From NCBI GenBank assembly GCA_021561035.1, contig CP067346.1, forward strand, positions 3,813,001-3,877,000: a stretch of 64,000 nt of DNA, in the 5' to 3' direction. The position numbers and the translations under genes are program-made. Position 1 is the first letter of the stretch, and every line of letters begins with the position of its first letter. Positions 21,084 to 30,349 of the stretch are shown here, piece after piece. Origin of the DNA: Clostridioides sp. ES-S-0054-01 (GTDB lineage: Bacteria; Bacillota; Clostridia; Peptostreptococcales; Peptostreptococcaceae). Under the pieces are notes generated by a model. The model was given only the letters and a program-made list of their open reading frames with translations, searched no databases and had not been told where the DNA came from.

Positions 21084-21110
21084 ATATATTAACATTATCT
21101 ATAACCCTTT

Positions 21111-21124
21111 AGTCTCTCTGGACT
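21111..21124 (-). promoter_or_regulatory. PyrR-binding box 1
   Basis: The reverse strand carries a second copy of AGTCCAGAGAGACT, identical over 14 bases to box 2. It precedes the terminator at 21051-21083, forming the first of two attenuators in series. Confidence 0.88.
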
Positions 21125-21211
21125 ACTTTAAGGAATTTAGCTGTAATATTTTTCTTTATTCTCATAACTTTATGTATCCCTAGGATAATTTAAAGTTTTA
21201 TCTTTTTTATA

Positions 21212-21240
21212 ATTAAACCACTAATTGCTTTTTATGTCAA
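21212..21240 (-). promoter_or_regulatory. Promoter of the pyrF-carA-carB unit
   Basis: TTGACA (21240-21235) and TTTAAT (21217-21212) on the reverse strand are 17 bases apart. It lies just after the DUF1847 stop codon, so the pyr leader starts near 21205 and is about 325 nt long. Confidence 0.75.
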
Positions 21241-21252
21241 TAAGTCTTTGAA

Positions 21253-21888
21253 TTATTCTTCAACTTTATCAAACAATTTTTTCTCAAAATATGACTCTGC
21301 ATTATATATCGCAGCAGCTGGATTATGCCCAGTTACTCTATCTTTGACAATTAGAGTTGTTATAGGAGCTTCCATATATTTCATGGCTAAGGTATCGTGA
21401 CCAACACATAATCCAAGAATTACATTAAGGTCAACTTTAGCTTCATTTAAAAATAAAGCCTGTCCTATTGGATTGCACATTATTTCATCTGCACACTTTG
21501 ATATTGTTTGAGATGCTTCTAGTCCAATTGTACTCTTAGGCATTGCTCCATTTTTACATATAACAGAAAATACTTCAAATCCATGATGTTCAAATATCTT
21601 TTGTACTGTTTGCATTTCTCTTTTTAATCCAATACAAAATGCTATACCAATCTTTTTATAACCACATTTCTTAGAAAACTCTATAATTTCTTTTAGTCTA
21701 GTATATTCACAGTATCCTTCTGCTTCAACTAGCCCAGCGTTATAAGCTATTTTTCTATTCTCTTCTTCTTCATAAAGTTGTTTTGATTTTTGTTGTAGCT
21801 CAATTTCTCTAGTTGGACATATCTTCATTAACTTATCCATATTTCCATCAGAACAGCCTCTAAGGTTACATTTCCCGCACTTATACAT
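21253..21888 (-). CDS. DUF1847 family cysteine-rich protein
   Basis: The product is about 211 residues. I chose the ATG at 21888 (MYKCGKC), 9 bases after AGGTGG; a TTG two codons upstream is possible. The N-terminal YKCGKCNLRGC plus a later CP resembles a metal-binding cluster. The rest carries conserved GIAFCIGLKREM, NPIGQA and LGLCVGHDTLA motifs of the DUF1847 family, found mainly in anaerobes and without a known function. The gene starts 25 bases after the nitroreductase stop on the same strand, so the two are probably co-transcribed, suggesting a redox or metal role. Confidence 0.75.
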   Translation of the reverse strand: MYKCGKCNLRGCSDGNMDKLMKICPTREIELQQKSKQLYEEEENRKIAYNAGLVEAEGYCEYTRLKEIIEFSKKCGYKKIGIAFCIGLKREMQTVQKIFEHHGFEVFSVICKNGAMPKSTIGLEASQTISKCADEIMCNPIGQALFLNEAKVDLNVILGLCVGHDTLAMKYMEAPITTLIVKDRVTGHNPAAAIYNAESYFEKKLFDKVEE

Positions 21889-21912
21889 ATCCAATATCCA
21901 CCTTCCAAAATC

Positions 21913-22827
21913 TTATTCATCTTGTGATTCTTCTTTTTCACTACTTACATTTTCTTCTTGGATTTCTTCTTCTGGTTTCACATGCTCAACTACAGTTATA
22001 AAATATGATTTTCCTATTTTATTTCTTATAGGAAGTTTTTCATATGAAACATCTATTTTATTTTTTATACAAGCTATATCAAAATGTCTTAAACCTACAC
22101 CTAAGCTAACCTTATTCATATCTTCACAGTGTTTCTTAGGTTTCTTTTCAAATAAATGAAGACCTCGTTCATCCTTGTGGAAATACCATGGTTGAGAATT
22201 TTTTACAGATGGAGCCCTTCTTGTCAATTCTAATACTTCTTTCCATTTTCTATTCCTATTTATCTTATTTATCATATCTTTTATTGGCTTTCTATCAGGT
22301 CTAGCATATCTTGTCCTAAACAAATCTTCATTTTTTGCTGGATATCCAAAAGCTATTATTATATAAGGATTCTCTATTTTGTTTTCATCTTCTACTTCTG
22401 TTTTTAATCCAGCTAAATAGTCTAAATCATCTTCTTCATCTTCTTCAAAGTTCTTATTCCCAATATCCACAAATTCTAATATATCTTCTCTCTTTAAGTT
22501 TCCTTCCAACCAGCAAGTAGCTACTCCCAATGTTGTAAGACGTAAAACTACACCTTCTGTAGCAAATCCTATATTCTGTAAATAGTCTTCACCTTTATCT
22601 GATGTAACTACTATATAGTGAGGTGCCTTTACTTTACATTCCTTACCCATTAAAAAATGTATTATATGCCCTCTATCAACAACATGTGCTTTAATACTTA
22701 AATCTTCATTTAAGTATTCTAAATTTTTACAACTTCTTTTTATTTCTTCCATTAATGGCTTTTTTATCTTATTACTGGAAAAATTTCTTACAGATTTTCT
22801 ATAAAAAATGGCTTCATAAAGCTCCAT
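21913..22827 (-). CDS. Nitroreductase family protein (two-half type)
   Basis: This 304-residue FMN-type nitroreductase has YRKSVRNFSSNKI near the N-terminus, GVATCWLEGNL in the middle and RRAPSVKNSQPWYF in the second half, the pattern of the fused-repeat nitroreductase subfamily. A highly acidic insertion (about residues 128-150, FEEDEEDDLDY) and a Glu-rich C-terminal tail (after about 280) are unusual. The likely role is flavin-dependent reduction with NAD(P)H; the substrate is unknown. AGGAGGGC precedes the ATG. It precedes the DUF1847 gene in an apparent two-gene operon. Confidence 0.8.
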   Translation of the reverse strand: MELYEAIFYRKSVRNFSSNKIKKPLMEEIKRSCKNLEYLNEDLSIKAHVVDRGHIIHFLMGKECKVKAPHYIVVTSDKGEDYLQNIGFATEGVVLRLTTLGVATCWLEGNLKREDILEFVDIGNKNFEEDEEDDLDYLAGLKTEVEDENKIENPYIIIAFGYPAKNEDLFRTRYARPDRKPIKDMINKINRNRKWKEVLELTRRAPSVKNSQPWYFHKDERGLHLFEKKPKKHCEDMNKVSLGVGLRHFDIACIKNKIDVSYEKLPIRNKIGKSYFITVVEHVKPEEEIQEENVSSEKEESQDE

Positions 22828-23153
22828 TTATGCCCTCCTAACTGAAATCTTCTGACGTATAAACTCTATAAATTTATATAAATACTTTATATTTTTTATA
22901 GTTTTATTTCCTTTTTCCTCCTGCCCTATTTTGAAATTCATAAGAATATCTACTCTAGTTTAATATAGCATTCAAAAGGCTTAAATTCTACCTTATCAAT
23001 GTCTATACATTAGCATAATTTTTTTATTTGATTTTCTATAAAAATTTTTTTCATTTATAAATATCTATCTCATTATTATATTATAAGTTTTTTTTGGTAT
23101 TCTTGTATAGCTTTTCACTAAAAAAGTATTTTTATTTCTACTTTAATACTATT
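22828..23153. other. Intergenic stretch between nitroreductase and IStron
   Basis: AT-rich, no supported ORF. It should contain the nitroreductase promoter. The IStron 3' end borders it, so its first bases next to 23154 are the downstream exon side and the natural guide side of the TnpB-associated RNA. Confidence 0.4.
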
Positions 23154-23270
23154 CTGAACCTCCTATGACTAAAGTCACAAGGTTCCTGCTTCATAGAATT
23201 TTGCATACTAAAATATGTCTTACTAATTCTCCACAGGCCATCCCCGTAGTTCCTACGGTTCTTACATACG
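23154..23270 (-). ncRNA. Probable omega-RNA scaffold / right end of the IStron
   Basis: Between the tnpB stop and the right end lies a structured stretch with short hairpins (AACCGTAGGAACTACGG, then GAACCT...AGGTTC). In IS605-type elements this region is the reRNA/omega-RNA that guides TnpB, with the guide taken from flanking DNA beyond the end (below 23154). The extent is inferred, not seen. Confidence 0.55.
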
Positions 23271-24380
23271 TTATTTATTTTGAATTGTTATTAGTCTTAA
23301 TCCTTCTTTTAATATATTTATACTTGCATTTATATCTCTATCGTGAGTTTCATTACAACTAGGACAAATCCATTCTCTTATATTTAAGTTTTTAACTTCC
23401 TCGTTTTTATACCCACATTTATTGCATATTTGTGAACTTGCAAAGAATTTACCCACCTTTAAAATTTGTCTACCATACCAATTAGCCTTGTATTCTAATT
23501 GACGAACAAATTCTGACCATGACACATCAGAAATTAAGCGAGATAGTTTACGATTTCTAATCATATTCTTTACTTGTAAATCTTCTATGCAAATAATATC
23601 GTTATCTTTTATTAGTTTAGTAGATAGTTTTTGTAGAAAATCATTTCTTTGATTAGCTATATGTTCTTGAAGTCTTGCAACTTTTAATCTTGCTTTATTT
23701 CTATTTAAACTACCGATTGTTTTTCTCGATAATTCTCTTTGTAATTTAGCAAGTTTGTTTAATGACTTCTTAAGATACTTAGGATTTTCTATAAATTCTC
23801 CACAACTTGAGATACAAAATTCTTTAATTCCTAAATCTAAACCTATCTGATTATTAGTATTTTCAAATGCTTCAATATCTACATCAGTACAGCATAATGA
23901 TACATAATATCTACCACTTGGCTCTTTAGATATAGTGGCATTAAGTATTCTACCTTGAGGTACTTGTTTATCCCTTATCTTAACCATACCAAGTTTAGGT
24001 AGTTTTATATGTTGACCACAATACATAATGTTTCCATTTGTAAAGTTAGTTTTATATGAAAATCTATTAATTTTCTTTGATTTAAATTTAGGAAATCTTA
24101 CTTTTTCTTTAAAGAATTTTTTATATGCATTATCTAAATCTTTTAAGGCGTTTTGTAGTGAAAATTTGTCAGGTTCTTTAAGCCACTTTAATTCTTTTTT
24201 TAAGTTGGTCAAATCAGAACTACACTGTTTATAAGTAAAAGTTTCTTTATCGTTTTTATAAACTTCTATTCTTTTAGCAAGATACTTATTATATACAAAT
24301 CTACAACATCCAAAAGTTTTGTTAATTAACTCTTGCTGTTTTTTATTTGGATATATTCTAAACTTATAAGCTTTTTCCAC
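23271..24380 (-). CDS. tnpB: TnpB-family RNA-guided nuclease of the IStron
   Basis: The best start is the GTG at 24380 ([14 protein letters not shown]), 5 bases after GAGGTGG; further GTG codons upstream lie inside the ribosome site. The product is about 369 residues and looks intact. It has an N-terminal helix-turn-helix region, the RuvC Asp in [10 protein letters not shown] (about residue 185), Glu in IICIEDLQ, a zinc finger CNKCGY...CPSC and the last Asp in [10 protein letters not shown]. All catalytic residues are present. TnpB cleaves DNA at a site next to a short TAM, here expected to be TTGAT. It promotes retention of the element at the donor site. Confidence 0.93.
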   Translation of the reverse strand: MEKAYKFRIYPNKKQQELINKTFGCCRFVYNKYLAKRIEVYKNDKETFTYKQCSSDLTNLKKELKWLKEPDKFSLQNALKDLDNAYKKFFKEKVRFPKFKSKKINRFSYKTNFTNGNIMYCGQHIKLPKLGMVKIRDKQVPQGRILNATISKEPSGRYYVSLCCTDVDIEAFENTNNQIGLDLGIKEFCISSCGEFIENPKYLKKSLNKLAKLQRELSRKTIGSLNRNKARLKVARLQEHIANQRNDFLQKLSTKLIKDNDIICIEDLQVKNMIRNRKLSRLISDVSWSEFVRQLEYKANWYGRQILKVGKFFASSQICNKCGYKNEEVKNLNIREWICPSCNETHDRDINASINILKEGLRLITIQNK

Positions 24381-24399
24381 TACTACCACCTCACTTTAC

Positions 24400-24498
24400 T
24401 TACTTTTTCTGATTATTAATATATTTTCTTATCTGTTCTTCTGTATTTTCTGATACAGTAGCAACGAAATAACTAGGATTCCAAAGATGCCTCCCCAT
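24400..24498 (-). pseudogene. IS200-type TnpA C-terminal remnant
   Basis: The reverse strand encodes MGRHLWNPSYFVATVS followed by ENTEEQIRKYINNQKK and a stop, just before tnpB. This is the C-terminal end of an IS200/IS605 Y1 transposase, with the helix that carries the nucleophilic Tyr. The HUH metal-binding part is absent and stop codons lie upstream, so the element cannot supply its own TnpA and would need one in trans. Confidence 0.75.
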
Positions 24499-24639
24499 AA
24501 TACTGGATGTCTATATTTGACATACTATATGCATATCCTCTACTATGAGTAACTTCTACTTTTCATCACCTATCATAAGATTAAAATATTCAATTACTTA
24601 AAACAAGTATTTTGAAGGTTTTTTATATTTATTTTTAAA

Positions 24640-25129
24640 TAACCTATATAAGAACCGTAAGTCTTTACTTTTATCATTTTTGAGGTTGTCGTTCACATAA
24701 GTTCGCTACTACCTATGAAGTTCTCTTATGAACTTCTTACACTTTCATGCAAGCACAGACTATATCTTATCCTTCGGCATTATCCGTTAAGGTCTACACA
24801 CTTCCACTACCGATAACTTGTAGTGTACTTCCCTCAAGAGGAATAGTCGTTGAAGTTTCTCCTATTCGGAGTTTACCTGCTGATTGCCCATTTTAAAGTA
24901 CTTAGGGTTTAACCTTATACCATCTAACCAATTTTTTCTACTTTCGTAACTTTCACACTTAGGTTTATTTCATCCTTATGTTTTAGTTTGGTTAACTTTA
25001 GGGGTTTTTAGCAATTCAAGTAGTATTGGATAGGTTCTATCCTATCTCTACATATAGGTTTCCCTATATGCTGACTATTTTAGCTACTAACTCATGACTA
25101 AAGTCACGAGTGTGCGTAGCTATTTTTTA
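24640..25129 (-). ncRNA. Group I intron ribozyme core of the IStron
   Basis: Reading the reverse strand, the conserved core elements appear in order: Q element AATCAGCAGG (24885-24876), R element TTCAACGACTA (24854-24844) and S element AAGATATAGTC (24768-24758). A P1-like hairpin region follows the TTGAT exon. Order, spacing and sequence fit a self-splicing group I intron. The left limit near 24640 is approximate. Confidence 0.88.
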
Positions 25130-25250
25130 ATCAACAAAAAAACATACTGCTTAAATAAGTTTGTTATCCTCATAATCTGTTTTAATTAAAATATTTTTTT
25201 ATTTCTCAATCTATAAAGTATAAATATTTTGAATATGACCCAAAATCTAA

Positions 25251-25340
25251 GTAAAGTTATAATATTTTATAAGTTGTTCAATATTAAAAACATAAGTAAT
25301 GTTATAATACTTTATAAGTTATTCAATATTAAAAATATAG
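25251..25340 (+). repeat. Two tandem 45-bp repeats in the aminopeptidase promoter region
   Basis: 25251-25295 and 25296-25340 are imperfect copies of one 45-base unit, each with TATAAT-like and TTCAATATTAAAAA segments. They end at the ribosome site of the aminopeptidase gene. The -10-like TATAAT occurs at 25258-25263 and 25303-25308, so the promoter may be duplicated. Confidence 0.7.
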
Positions 25341-25350
25341 GAGGATAAAT

Positions 25351-26580
25351 ATGAATTTAAATAGAAATTTAGAAAAATACGCTGAGTTAGCAATAAAAGT
25401 TGGAGTTAACATACAGCCAGGTCAAATTCTACTTATAAAGTCACCAATAGAATGTGCTGATTTTGCAAGAAATGCACTTAAAGAAGCATATAAGTGTGGT
25501 GCTAAAAATGTATATATAGAGTGGTCTGATGAAGAAAGTACTCTTATTAAATACTTATATGCTCCAGATGAAGCATTTCATGAGTTCCCAAAATGGACAG
25601 CAGAACAATATGTAGATATAGCAAAAGAAGGTGGAGCATTTTTATCAGTCTATGCCCAAAACCCTGACTTACTAAAAGATGTTGACCCTGAAAGAGTTGC
25701 AAATTTTCAAAAGGCATCTGGAAAAGCTTTAAAAGAATGGCGTTCTTATACTCTAACTGATAAATGTAAATGGAGTATCGTCTCTGTGCCAACAAAAGAT
25801 TGGGCAAAAAAAGTGTTTCCAAATTTATCAGAAGATAAAGCAATAGAAAAACTGTGGGATGCTATATTTAAATGTTCAAGAGTAGATGGTCAAGACCCTA
25901 TAAAAGCATGGGAAGAGCATAATGAAAATCTTAAGTCTAAAATGGACTTTCTAAATAAAAATAACTTTAAAACTTTAAAATATAAATCCTCAAAAACTGA
26001 TTTGACTCTAGACTTACCAAAAGGTCATATCTGGCTAAGTGGAGCATCCAAAGACCCTAATGGAATAAGTTTTAATCCAAATATTCCAACTGAAGAGATT
26101 TTTGGAATGCCACATAAGTTTAAAGTAAATGGAACTGTTTATAGTACAAAACCTCTTGTTTATGGTGGAAACATAATCGACAAATTCTTCTTAACCTTTA
26201 AAGATGGTAAAATAATAGATTTCTCTGCTGAAAAGGGACTAGATACACTAGAAAAACTTATTGAAACGGATGAAGGCTCTCATTATTTAGGAGAAGTTGC
26301 TCTTGTTCCATACAACTCACCAATATCCAATACAGATATAATTTTTTATAATACTCTATACGATGAAAATGCTTCTTGCCACTTTGCAATTGGTTCTGCT
26401 TATAAAACTTGTCTAGAGGGTGGAAACAATTTAAAAGATGAAGAATTAGATGAATATGGTGTAAATGACAGTTTAACACATGTAGATTTTATGATTGGTT
26501 CTGCTGATATGGATATTATTGGTGAGACTTATGATGGAAAGCAAATACAGATTTTTAAAAATGGTAATTGGGCTTTTTAA
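25351..26580 (+). CDS. M29 family aminopeptidase
   Basis: This 409-residue protein is full length for the thermophilic aminopeptidase (M29, PepS/AmpS) family. Visible signatures are the N-terminal LEKYAELAIKVGVNIQPGQ, the metal-binding EGSHYLGEVALVP (Glu and His ligands, about residues 310-325), NASCHFAIGSAY and the C-terminal HVDFMIGSADMDIIGE. It is a cytoplasmic, metal-dependent exopeptidase that supplies free amino acids, useful to an amino-acid fermenter. AGGAGGATAAAT precedes the ATG, and a strong terminator follows, so it is a single-gene unit. Confidence 0.93.
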   Translation: MNLNRNLEKYAELAIKVGVNIQPGQILLIKSPIECADFARNALKEAYKCGAKNVYIEWSDEESTLIKYLYAPDEAFHEFPKWTAEQYVDIAKEGGAFLSVYAQNPDLLKDVDPERVANFQKASGKALKEWRSYTLTDKCKWSIVSVPTKDWAKKVFPNLSEDKAIEKLWDAIFKCSRVDGQDPIKAWEEHNENLKSKMDFLNKNNFKTLKYKSSKTDLTLDLPKGHIWLSGASKDPNGISFNPNIPTEEIFGMPHKFKVNGTVYSTKPLVYGGNIIDKFFLTFKDGKIIDFSAEKGLDTLEKLIETDEGSHYLGEVALVPYNSPISNTDIIFYNTLYDENASCHFAIGSAYKTCLEGGNNLKDEELDEYGVNDSLTHVDFMIGSADMDIIGETYDGKQIQIFKNGNWAF

Positions 26581-26595
26581 CATATGATTTTAACT

Positions 26596-26639
26596 AAAAA
26601 GGGCTGATGGAAGTTATACCAGACTTCCCAGCCCTTTTT
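26596..26639 (+). terminator. Strong Rho-independent terminator after the aminopeptidase
   Basis: AAAAAGGGCTG pairs with CAGCCCTTTTT (26596-26606 and 26629-26639) around a 22-base loop. It begins 16 bases after the stop codon. The A and T runs on both sides allow function in both directions. Confidence 0.9.
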
Positions 26640-26784
26640 AATGTTGATGATAAATATTTTTTATATTAATTAATCTCATTATTATAGATTAATTCCTATT
26701 GTTTTAAACATAAGTATCTAAAACTTATATTTATATTATATATAAAATATCCTATTTAGTAAAACCTTTATTTTAATTTACATG

Positions 26785-29163
26785 CTAAAAATTTAACTTT
26801 GCTATTTCAACAGCAGACTTTGCATCCTTTGAATAATAATCAGCACCTATTTCTTCAGCATATTCTTCTGTTAAAACTGCACCACCTACAAATACCTTTG
26901 CATTTATCTCATTATCTCTCAATGACTTAATTGTATCTTTCATACTTTGAACAGTTGTAGTCATAAGTGCACTTAATCCTACTAATTTTATATTTCTTTT
27001 TTTAGCAACTTCTACTACTTCTTCAATAGGGACATCTTTACCTAAATCTACAACCTCATATCCATAATTTTCTAGCATTATTTTTACTATATTTTTTCCA
27101 ATATCATGGATATCACCTTTTACTGTAGCAACTATTATTTTTCCTTTAGATACATTATTGCTACTTTTACTTAATAAAACTTCCTTTATTGTATTTAATG
27201 AAACTTTTACCGTTTCTGCTGATTGAATCAATTGTGGTAAAAATATATCTCCACTATCATATCTTTTTCCTACCTTATCAAGAGCAGGAATTAAAATCTC
27301 ATCTAATATATAATTTTCATCCTTTTCTTTCAAAAGATTCAATGTTACATTTTTTGCTTCATCTTTTAATCCTCTTTCAACTAAAACATCTAGAGACAAA
27401 TCTTTGTCAATCTTCGTAGACAAATCCAAATTTTTTGAATTATTTATATTACTATATTGATTTATATAGTTTACACATCCTTTATCTGTGTTATTTAATA
27501 TTTTAAAAGAATTGATAGCTTCCATCATACTGCATTCATTTGGATTTATAATTGCTAAATCAAGCCCTGCCCCTAAAGCTAATGTTAGAAAAGAAGCGTT
27601 AAGTGCTTTTCTATTTGGAAGGCCAAATGAAATATTTGAAACACCTAATATAGTTTTTACTCCTAGTGTCTTTACCATTGTTATAGCCTTTATAGTCTCT
27701 ATTGCTTCTTCTTGTTGTGCTGAAACAGTTAATGATAAACAATCTATAAATATATCTTTTGGTTTTATCCCATAAGAAACTGCTCTATCAACTATCCTTT
27801 TTGCTATTTCAAATCTTTCTTCAGCTTTTTTAGGTATACCTTTTTCATCGAGTGTAAGTCCAACCACACATGAACCATACTTTTTGACTATTGGTAATAT
27901 GCTTTCTAAAGACTCTTCTTTGCCATTTAAAGAGTTTACTATTGTTCTACCATTATAATATCTAAGACCTTGCTCTAACGCCTCTACATTGGAAGAATCG
28001 ACTTGTAAAGGTGTATCTACTACTGACTGAATTTCTTTTATTAATTTTGGCATTAATTTTTTTTCATCTATCTCTGGTAAACCAACATTCACTCCCAATA
28101 TTTGTGCTCCAGCATTTACTTGTTCTAATGCTAAATTTATCGCATAATCTACGTTTTCATTTTTCAATGCTTCTTGTAGAGATTTTCTACCTGTAGGATT
28201 CAATCTTTCTCCAATCACTGTAGGCGGTTCTACTTCTACAAATTTTGATGGTGAACAAACCACACATTTGTCAATCTTCTTGATACTTCCTTTAGTAACA
28301 GAATTTATATTATCAGATATTTCTTTTATAAAGCTTGGATTCGTACCACAACATCCACCTATTATAGTAGCTCCAACCTCAACGAACTTTTTAACCCCTT
28401 CAAAGAATTCTTTTGCATCAACATCATATATAGCCTCTCCATCAACTATATTTGGTAGACCTGCATTTGCTTGAACCATCACAGGTATTGTAGCTCTTGA
28501 TACTATTTTTTCAACTATTGGTAAAAGCTGTTTTGGTCCTAATGAACAATTTACTCCTATTGCATCTACACCTAATCCTTCTATAGTAGCCACCATACAT
28601 TCTGGCATACATCCAGTAAAGCTTCTTCCGCCTTCATCAAATGTCATAGTACAGAAAACAGGTAAATCAGAATTTTCTTTAGCTGCTAATACAGCTGCTT
28701 TAGCTTCATATAAATCCATCATAGTCTCTATTACTATTACATCAACTCCAGACTTAACACCTTGTAGCACTTGTCTTTTAAATATTTCATATGCCTTATC
28801 AAAGCTTAAAGTCCCCATAGGCTCTAGCATTTCTCCTATAGGACCAATATCTAATGCTACATATCTAGGTTTAGTATTATCTACATTTTCTATAGCTTTT
28901 CTAGCCACTGAAACAGCACTATCAATCACTTCTTCTACTGTATACTTATATAATTTTAATTCATTACATCCAAAAGTATTTGTAAGAATTACATTTGAAC
29001 CTGCATCTAAGTATGCTGTATGTATTTCTATAAGTTTGTCTGGATTTTGAAGGCCAAATACTTCTGGATTTTCACCTAACTTTAAACCTTTTTGCTGAAG
29101 CATTGTTCCCATTGCACCATCAAATATTAATATATTATTTTTCATATATTGTCTTATTTCCAC
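26785..29163 (-). CDS. metH: Cobalamin-dependent methionine synthase, without reactivation domain
   Basis: The preferred start is the GTG at 29163, 9 bases after AGGAG, overlapping the upstream gene; an ATG at 29145 (MKNNILIFDGAMGT) is possible. The product is about 793 residues. Domains in order are homocysteine S-methyltransferase with zinc Cys in GVNCSLG and GGCCGTNPS, pterin-binding domain (about 320-560), cobalamin cap (about 600-680), and B12-binding domain with GDIHDIGKN, His about 686. It methylates homocysteine with 5-methyltetrahydrofolate. The C-terminal SAM-binding reactivation domain of classical MetH is missing and is encoded by the preceding gene. Expression should follow the SAM leader at 30405-30490. 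Confidence 0.93.
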   Translation of the reverse strand: MEIRQYMKNNILIFDGAMGTMLQQKGLKLGENPEVFGLQNPDKLIEIHTAYLDAGSNVILTNTFGCNELKLYKYTVEEVIDSAVSVARKAIENVDNTKPRYVALDIGPIGEMLEPMGTLSFDKAYEIFKRQVLQGVKSGVDVIVIETMMDLYEAKAAVLAAKENSDLPVFCTMTFDEGGRSFTGCMPECMVATIEGLGVDAIGVNCSLGPKQLLPIVEKIVSRATIPVMVQANAGLPNIVDGEAIYDVDAKEFFEGVKKFVEVGATIIGGCCGTNPSFIKEISDNINSVTKGSIKKIDKCVVCSPSKFVEVEPPTVIGERLNPTGRKSLQEALKNENVDYAINLALEQVNAGAQILGVNVGLPEIDEKKLMPKLIKEIQSVVDTPLQVDSSNVEALEQGLRYYNGRTIVNSLNGKEESLESILPIVKKYGSCVVGLTLDEKGIPKKAEERFEIAKRIVDRAVSYGIKPKDIFIDCLSLTVSAQQEEAIETIKAITMVKTLGVKTILGVSNISFGLPNRKALNASFLTLALGAGLDLAIINPNECSMMEAINSFKILNNTDKGCVNYINQYSNINNSKNLDLSTKIDKDLSLDVLVERGLKDEAKNVTLNLLKEKDENYILDEILIPALDKVGKRYDSGDIFLPQLIQSAETVKVSLNTIKEVLLSKSSNNVSKGKIIVATVKGDIHDIGKNIVKIMLENYGYEVVDLGKDVPIEEVVEVAKKRNIKLVGLSALMTTTVQSMKDTIKSLRDNEINAKVFVGGAVLTEEYAEEIGADYYSKDAKSAVEIAKLNF

Positions 29164-29860
29164 AAGAATTCGCTCCTTTTCTATATGTACAATTTCTATA
29201 GTTTTTACAATTTTCACACGATTTTTCTTTCTTAGATTTATCTATTTTTGTATTAGAAATACCTATTATAGCCACTACCGATTTTCTAGGTATCATAATT
29301 CCATTGGAAGTAATTGTTAGACCTATTTGCTTTTGAGCATCTAAAACGTTTAATATATCTATATTTTTCTCTATTGGTAAATCGCCATACCCTGGGCTAT
29401 ATCGCATAGTTATAAATTTATTTTGTTTTAAAAAAATCTTTTCTACATTATCTTGAACAATGTCACACACTTCTTCTATTGCTGTTGTTCCACATGAATC
29501 AATTATTAGTCCTTTTGTTAAATCTGAGTAAGAATATCTCTTTATTTCTTTTTCTATATCTATTCCTATAGTAGCTGCCATAATTACACATTCACTACAT
29601 TTTTTTAAAAGTTCATATATATCTTTACTCTCTAAATTTAAATTTGTCCCCTCTAATTCTACAATATTATCTTTATTTATTTTAATAGGATAAATCCTAG
29701 ATAGATATCTAGGATTTATTTTATTTTTAGTTATAGCTATACATTCACCAATAGTATCTCTAAGGTCTTTATCTATCTCTTGACCCCTATATTGTAAATA
29801 TCTTAAAACTTCACTTTGATTTATGTTTATATTTTCTCTGCCAATTAAATTATTCTCCAT
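29135..29860 (-). CDS. Stand-alone methionine synthase reactivation (SAM-binding) protein
   Basis: This 241-residue protein matches the MetH activation domain: RYSPGYGDLPIEKNIDIL, the SAM-binding signature, plus MVPRKSV-like GIMIPRKSVVAIIG. It should let the cob(II)alamin form of MetH be reductively methylated with SAM. A C-terminal tail CENCKNYRNC...GANSC carries five cysteines, absent from classical domains and perhaps binding a metal. It overlaps luxS by 11 bases upstream and metH downstream, so the three genes are translationally coupled. Confidence 0.88.
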   Translation of the reverse strand: MENNLIGRENININQSEVLRYLQYRGQEIDKDLRDTIGECIAITKNKINPRYLSRIYPIKINKDNIVELEGTNLNLESKDIYELLKKCSECVIMAATIGIDIEKEIKRYSYSDLTKGLIIDSCGTTAIEEVCDIVQDNVEKIFLKQNKFITMRYSPGYGDLPIEKNIDILNVLDAQKQIGLTITSNGIMIPRKSVVAIIGISNTKIDKSKKEKSCENCKNYRNCTYRKGANSCGNKTIYEK

Positions 29861-30305
29861 ATATATTTAAAGAAAATCCTTTATCTAAAACATCTTTTGC
29901 ATATTCTTTTGCTCCAAATAAAGATAAGTCTCTGTAGTTTCCACATTCTATAGCTGTAGCTGCTGGCATTTTATCTGATTCAAGAACTTTTTTTAATGCT
30001 TCTTCTAAACCAATCTTAACTGTATTGGCATCCACATCTCCCCATAGTATTAAATAAAAGCCTGTTCTACATCCCATTGGAGATAAGTCTATTACACCAT
30101 CTAGTGTATCTCTTAAATAAGTAGCTAAAAGATGCTCTAAACCGTGCATAGCAGCAGTTCCAAAACTCTCTACATTGGGCTGTAAAAATCTTAAGTCAAA
30201 TTTACTTACTTTATCTCCCTTTACTCCATCAAGAACGCTACACTTTCTTACAAAAGGAGCTTTTACTTTTGTGTGGTCTAATTTAAAACTTTCTACTTTT
30301 TCCAT
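29850..30305 (-). CDS. luxS: S-ribosylhomocysteine lyase
   Basis: This 151-residue protein is a canonical LuxS. The metal site is His54 and His58 in HGLEH with Cys121 in AIECGNY, catalytic Glu57 and Cys79 in SPMGCRTGF. It cleaves S-ribosylhomocysteine to homocysteine and DPD, the precursor of AI-2. It is the first gene of a unit that passes homocysteine on to MetH, closing the activated methyl cycle. GGAGG precedes the ATG, and a SAM-responsive leader with terminator lies upstream. Confidence 0.97.
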   Translation of the reverse strand: MEKVESFKLDHTKVKAPFVRKCSVLDGVKGDKVSKFDLRFLQPNVESFGTAAMHGLEHLLATYLRDTLDGVIDLSPMGCRTGFYLILWGDVDANTVKIGLEEALKKVLESDKMPAATAIECGNYRDLSLFGAKEYAKDVLDKGFSLNIYGE

Positions 30306-30349
30306 TATTTAATCCTCCATCATCATTTAAAATTTATTACATTAATTCT

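Larger units (their letters stand above)
23154..25129 (-). mobile_element. CdISt1-type IStron (group I intron plus IS605-type tnpB unit)
   Basis: The element reads on the reverse strand from 25129 to about 23154 (about 1,976 bp). It begins directly after TTGAT (25134-25130), the known target pentamer of such IStrons. A group I intron core (about 24640-25129) is followed by a tnpA C-terminal remnant, an intact tnpB and an IS605-type right-end hairpin, GAACCTTGTGACTTTAGTCA...AGGTTC. Near the left end CTCGTGACTTTAGTCATGAG forms the matching hairpin. The intron part should splice the element out of any transcript that reads through. The 3' boundary is set to the G after AGGTTCA and could be off by a few bases. 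The insertion is intergenic, between nitroreductase and aminopeptidase. Confidence 0.9.
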
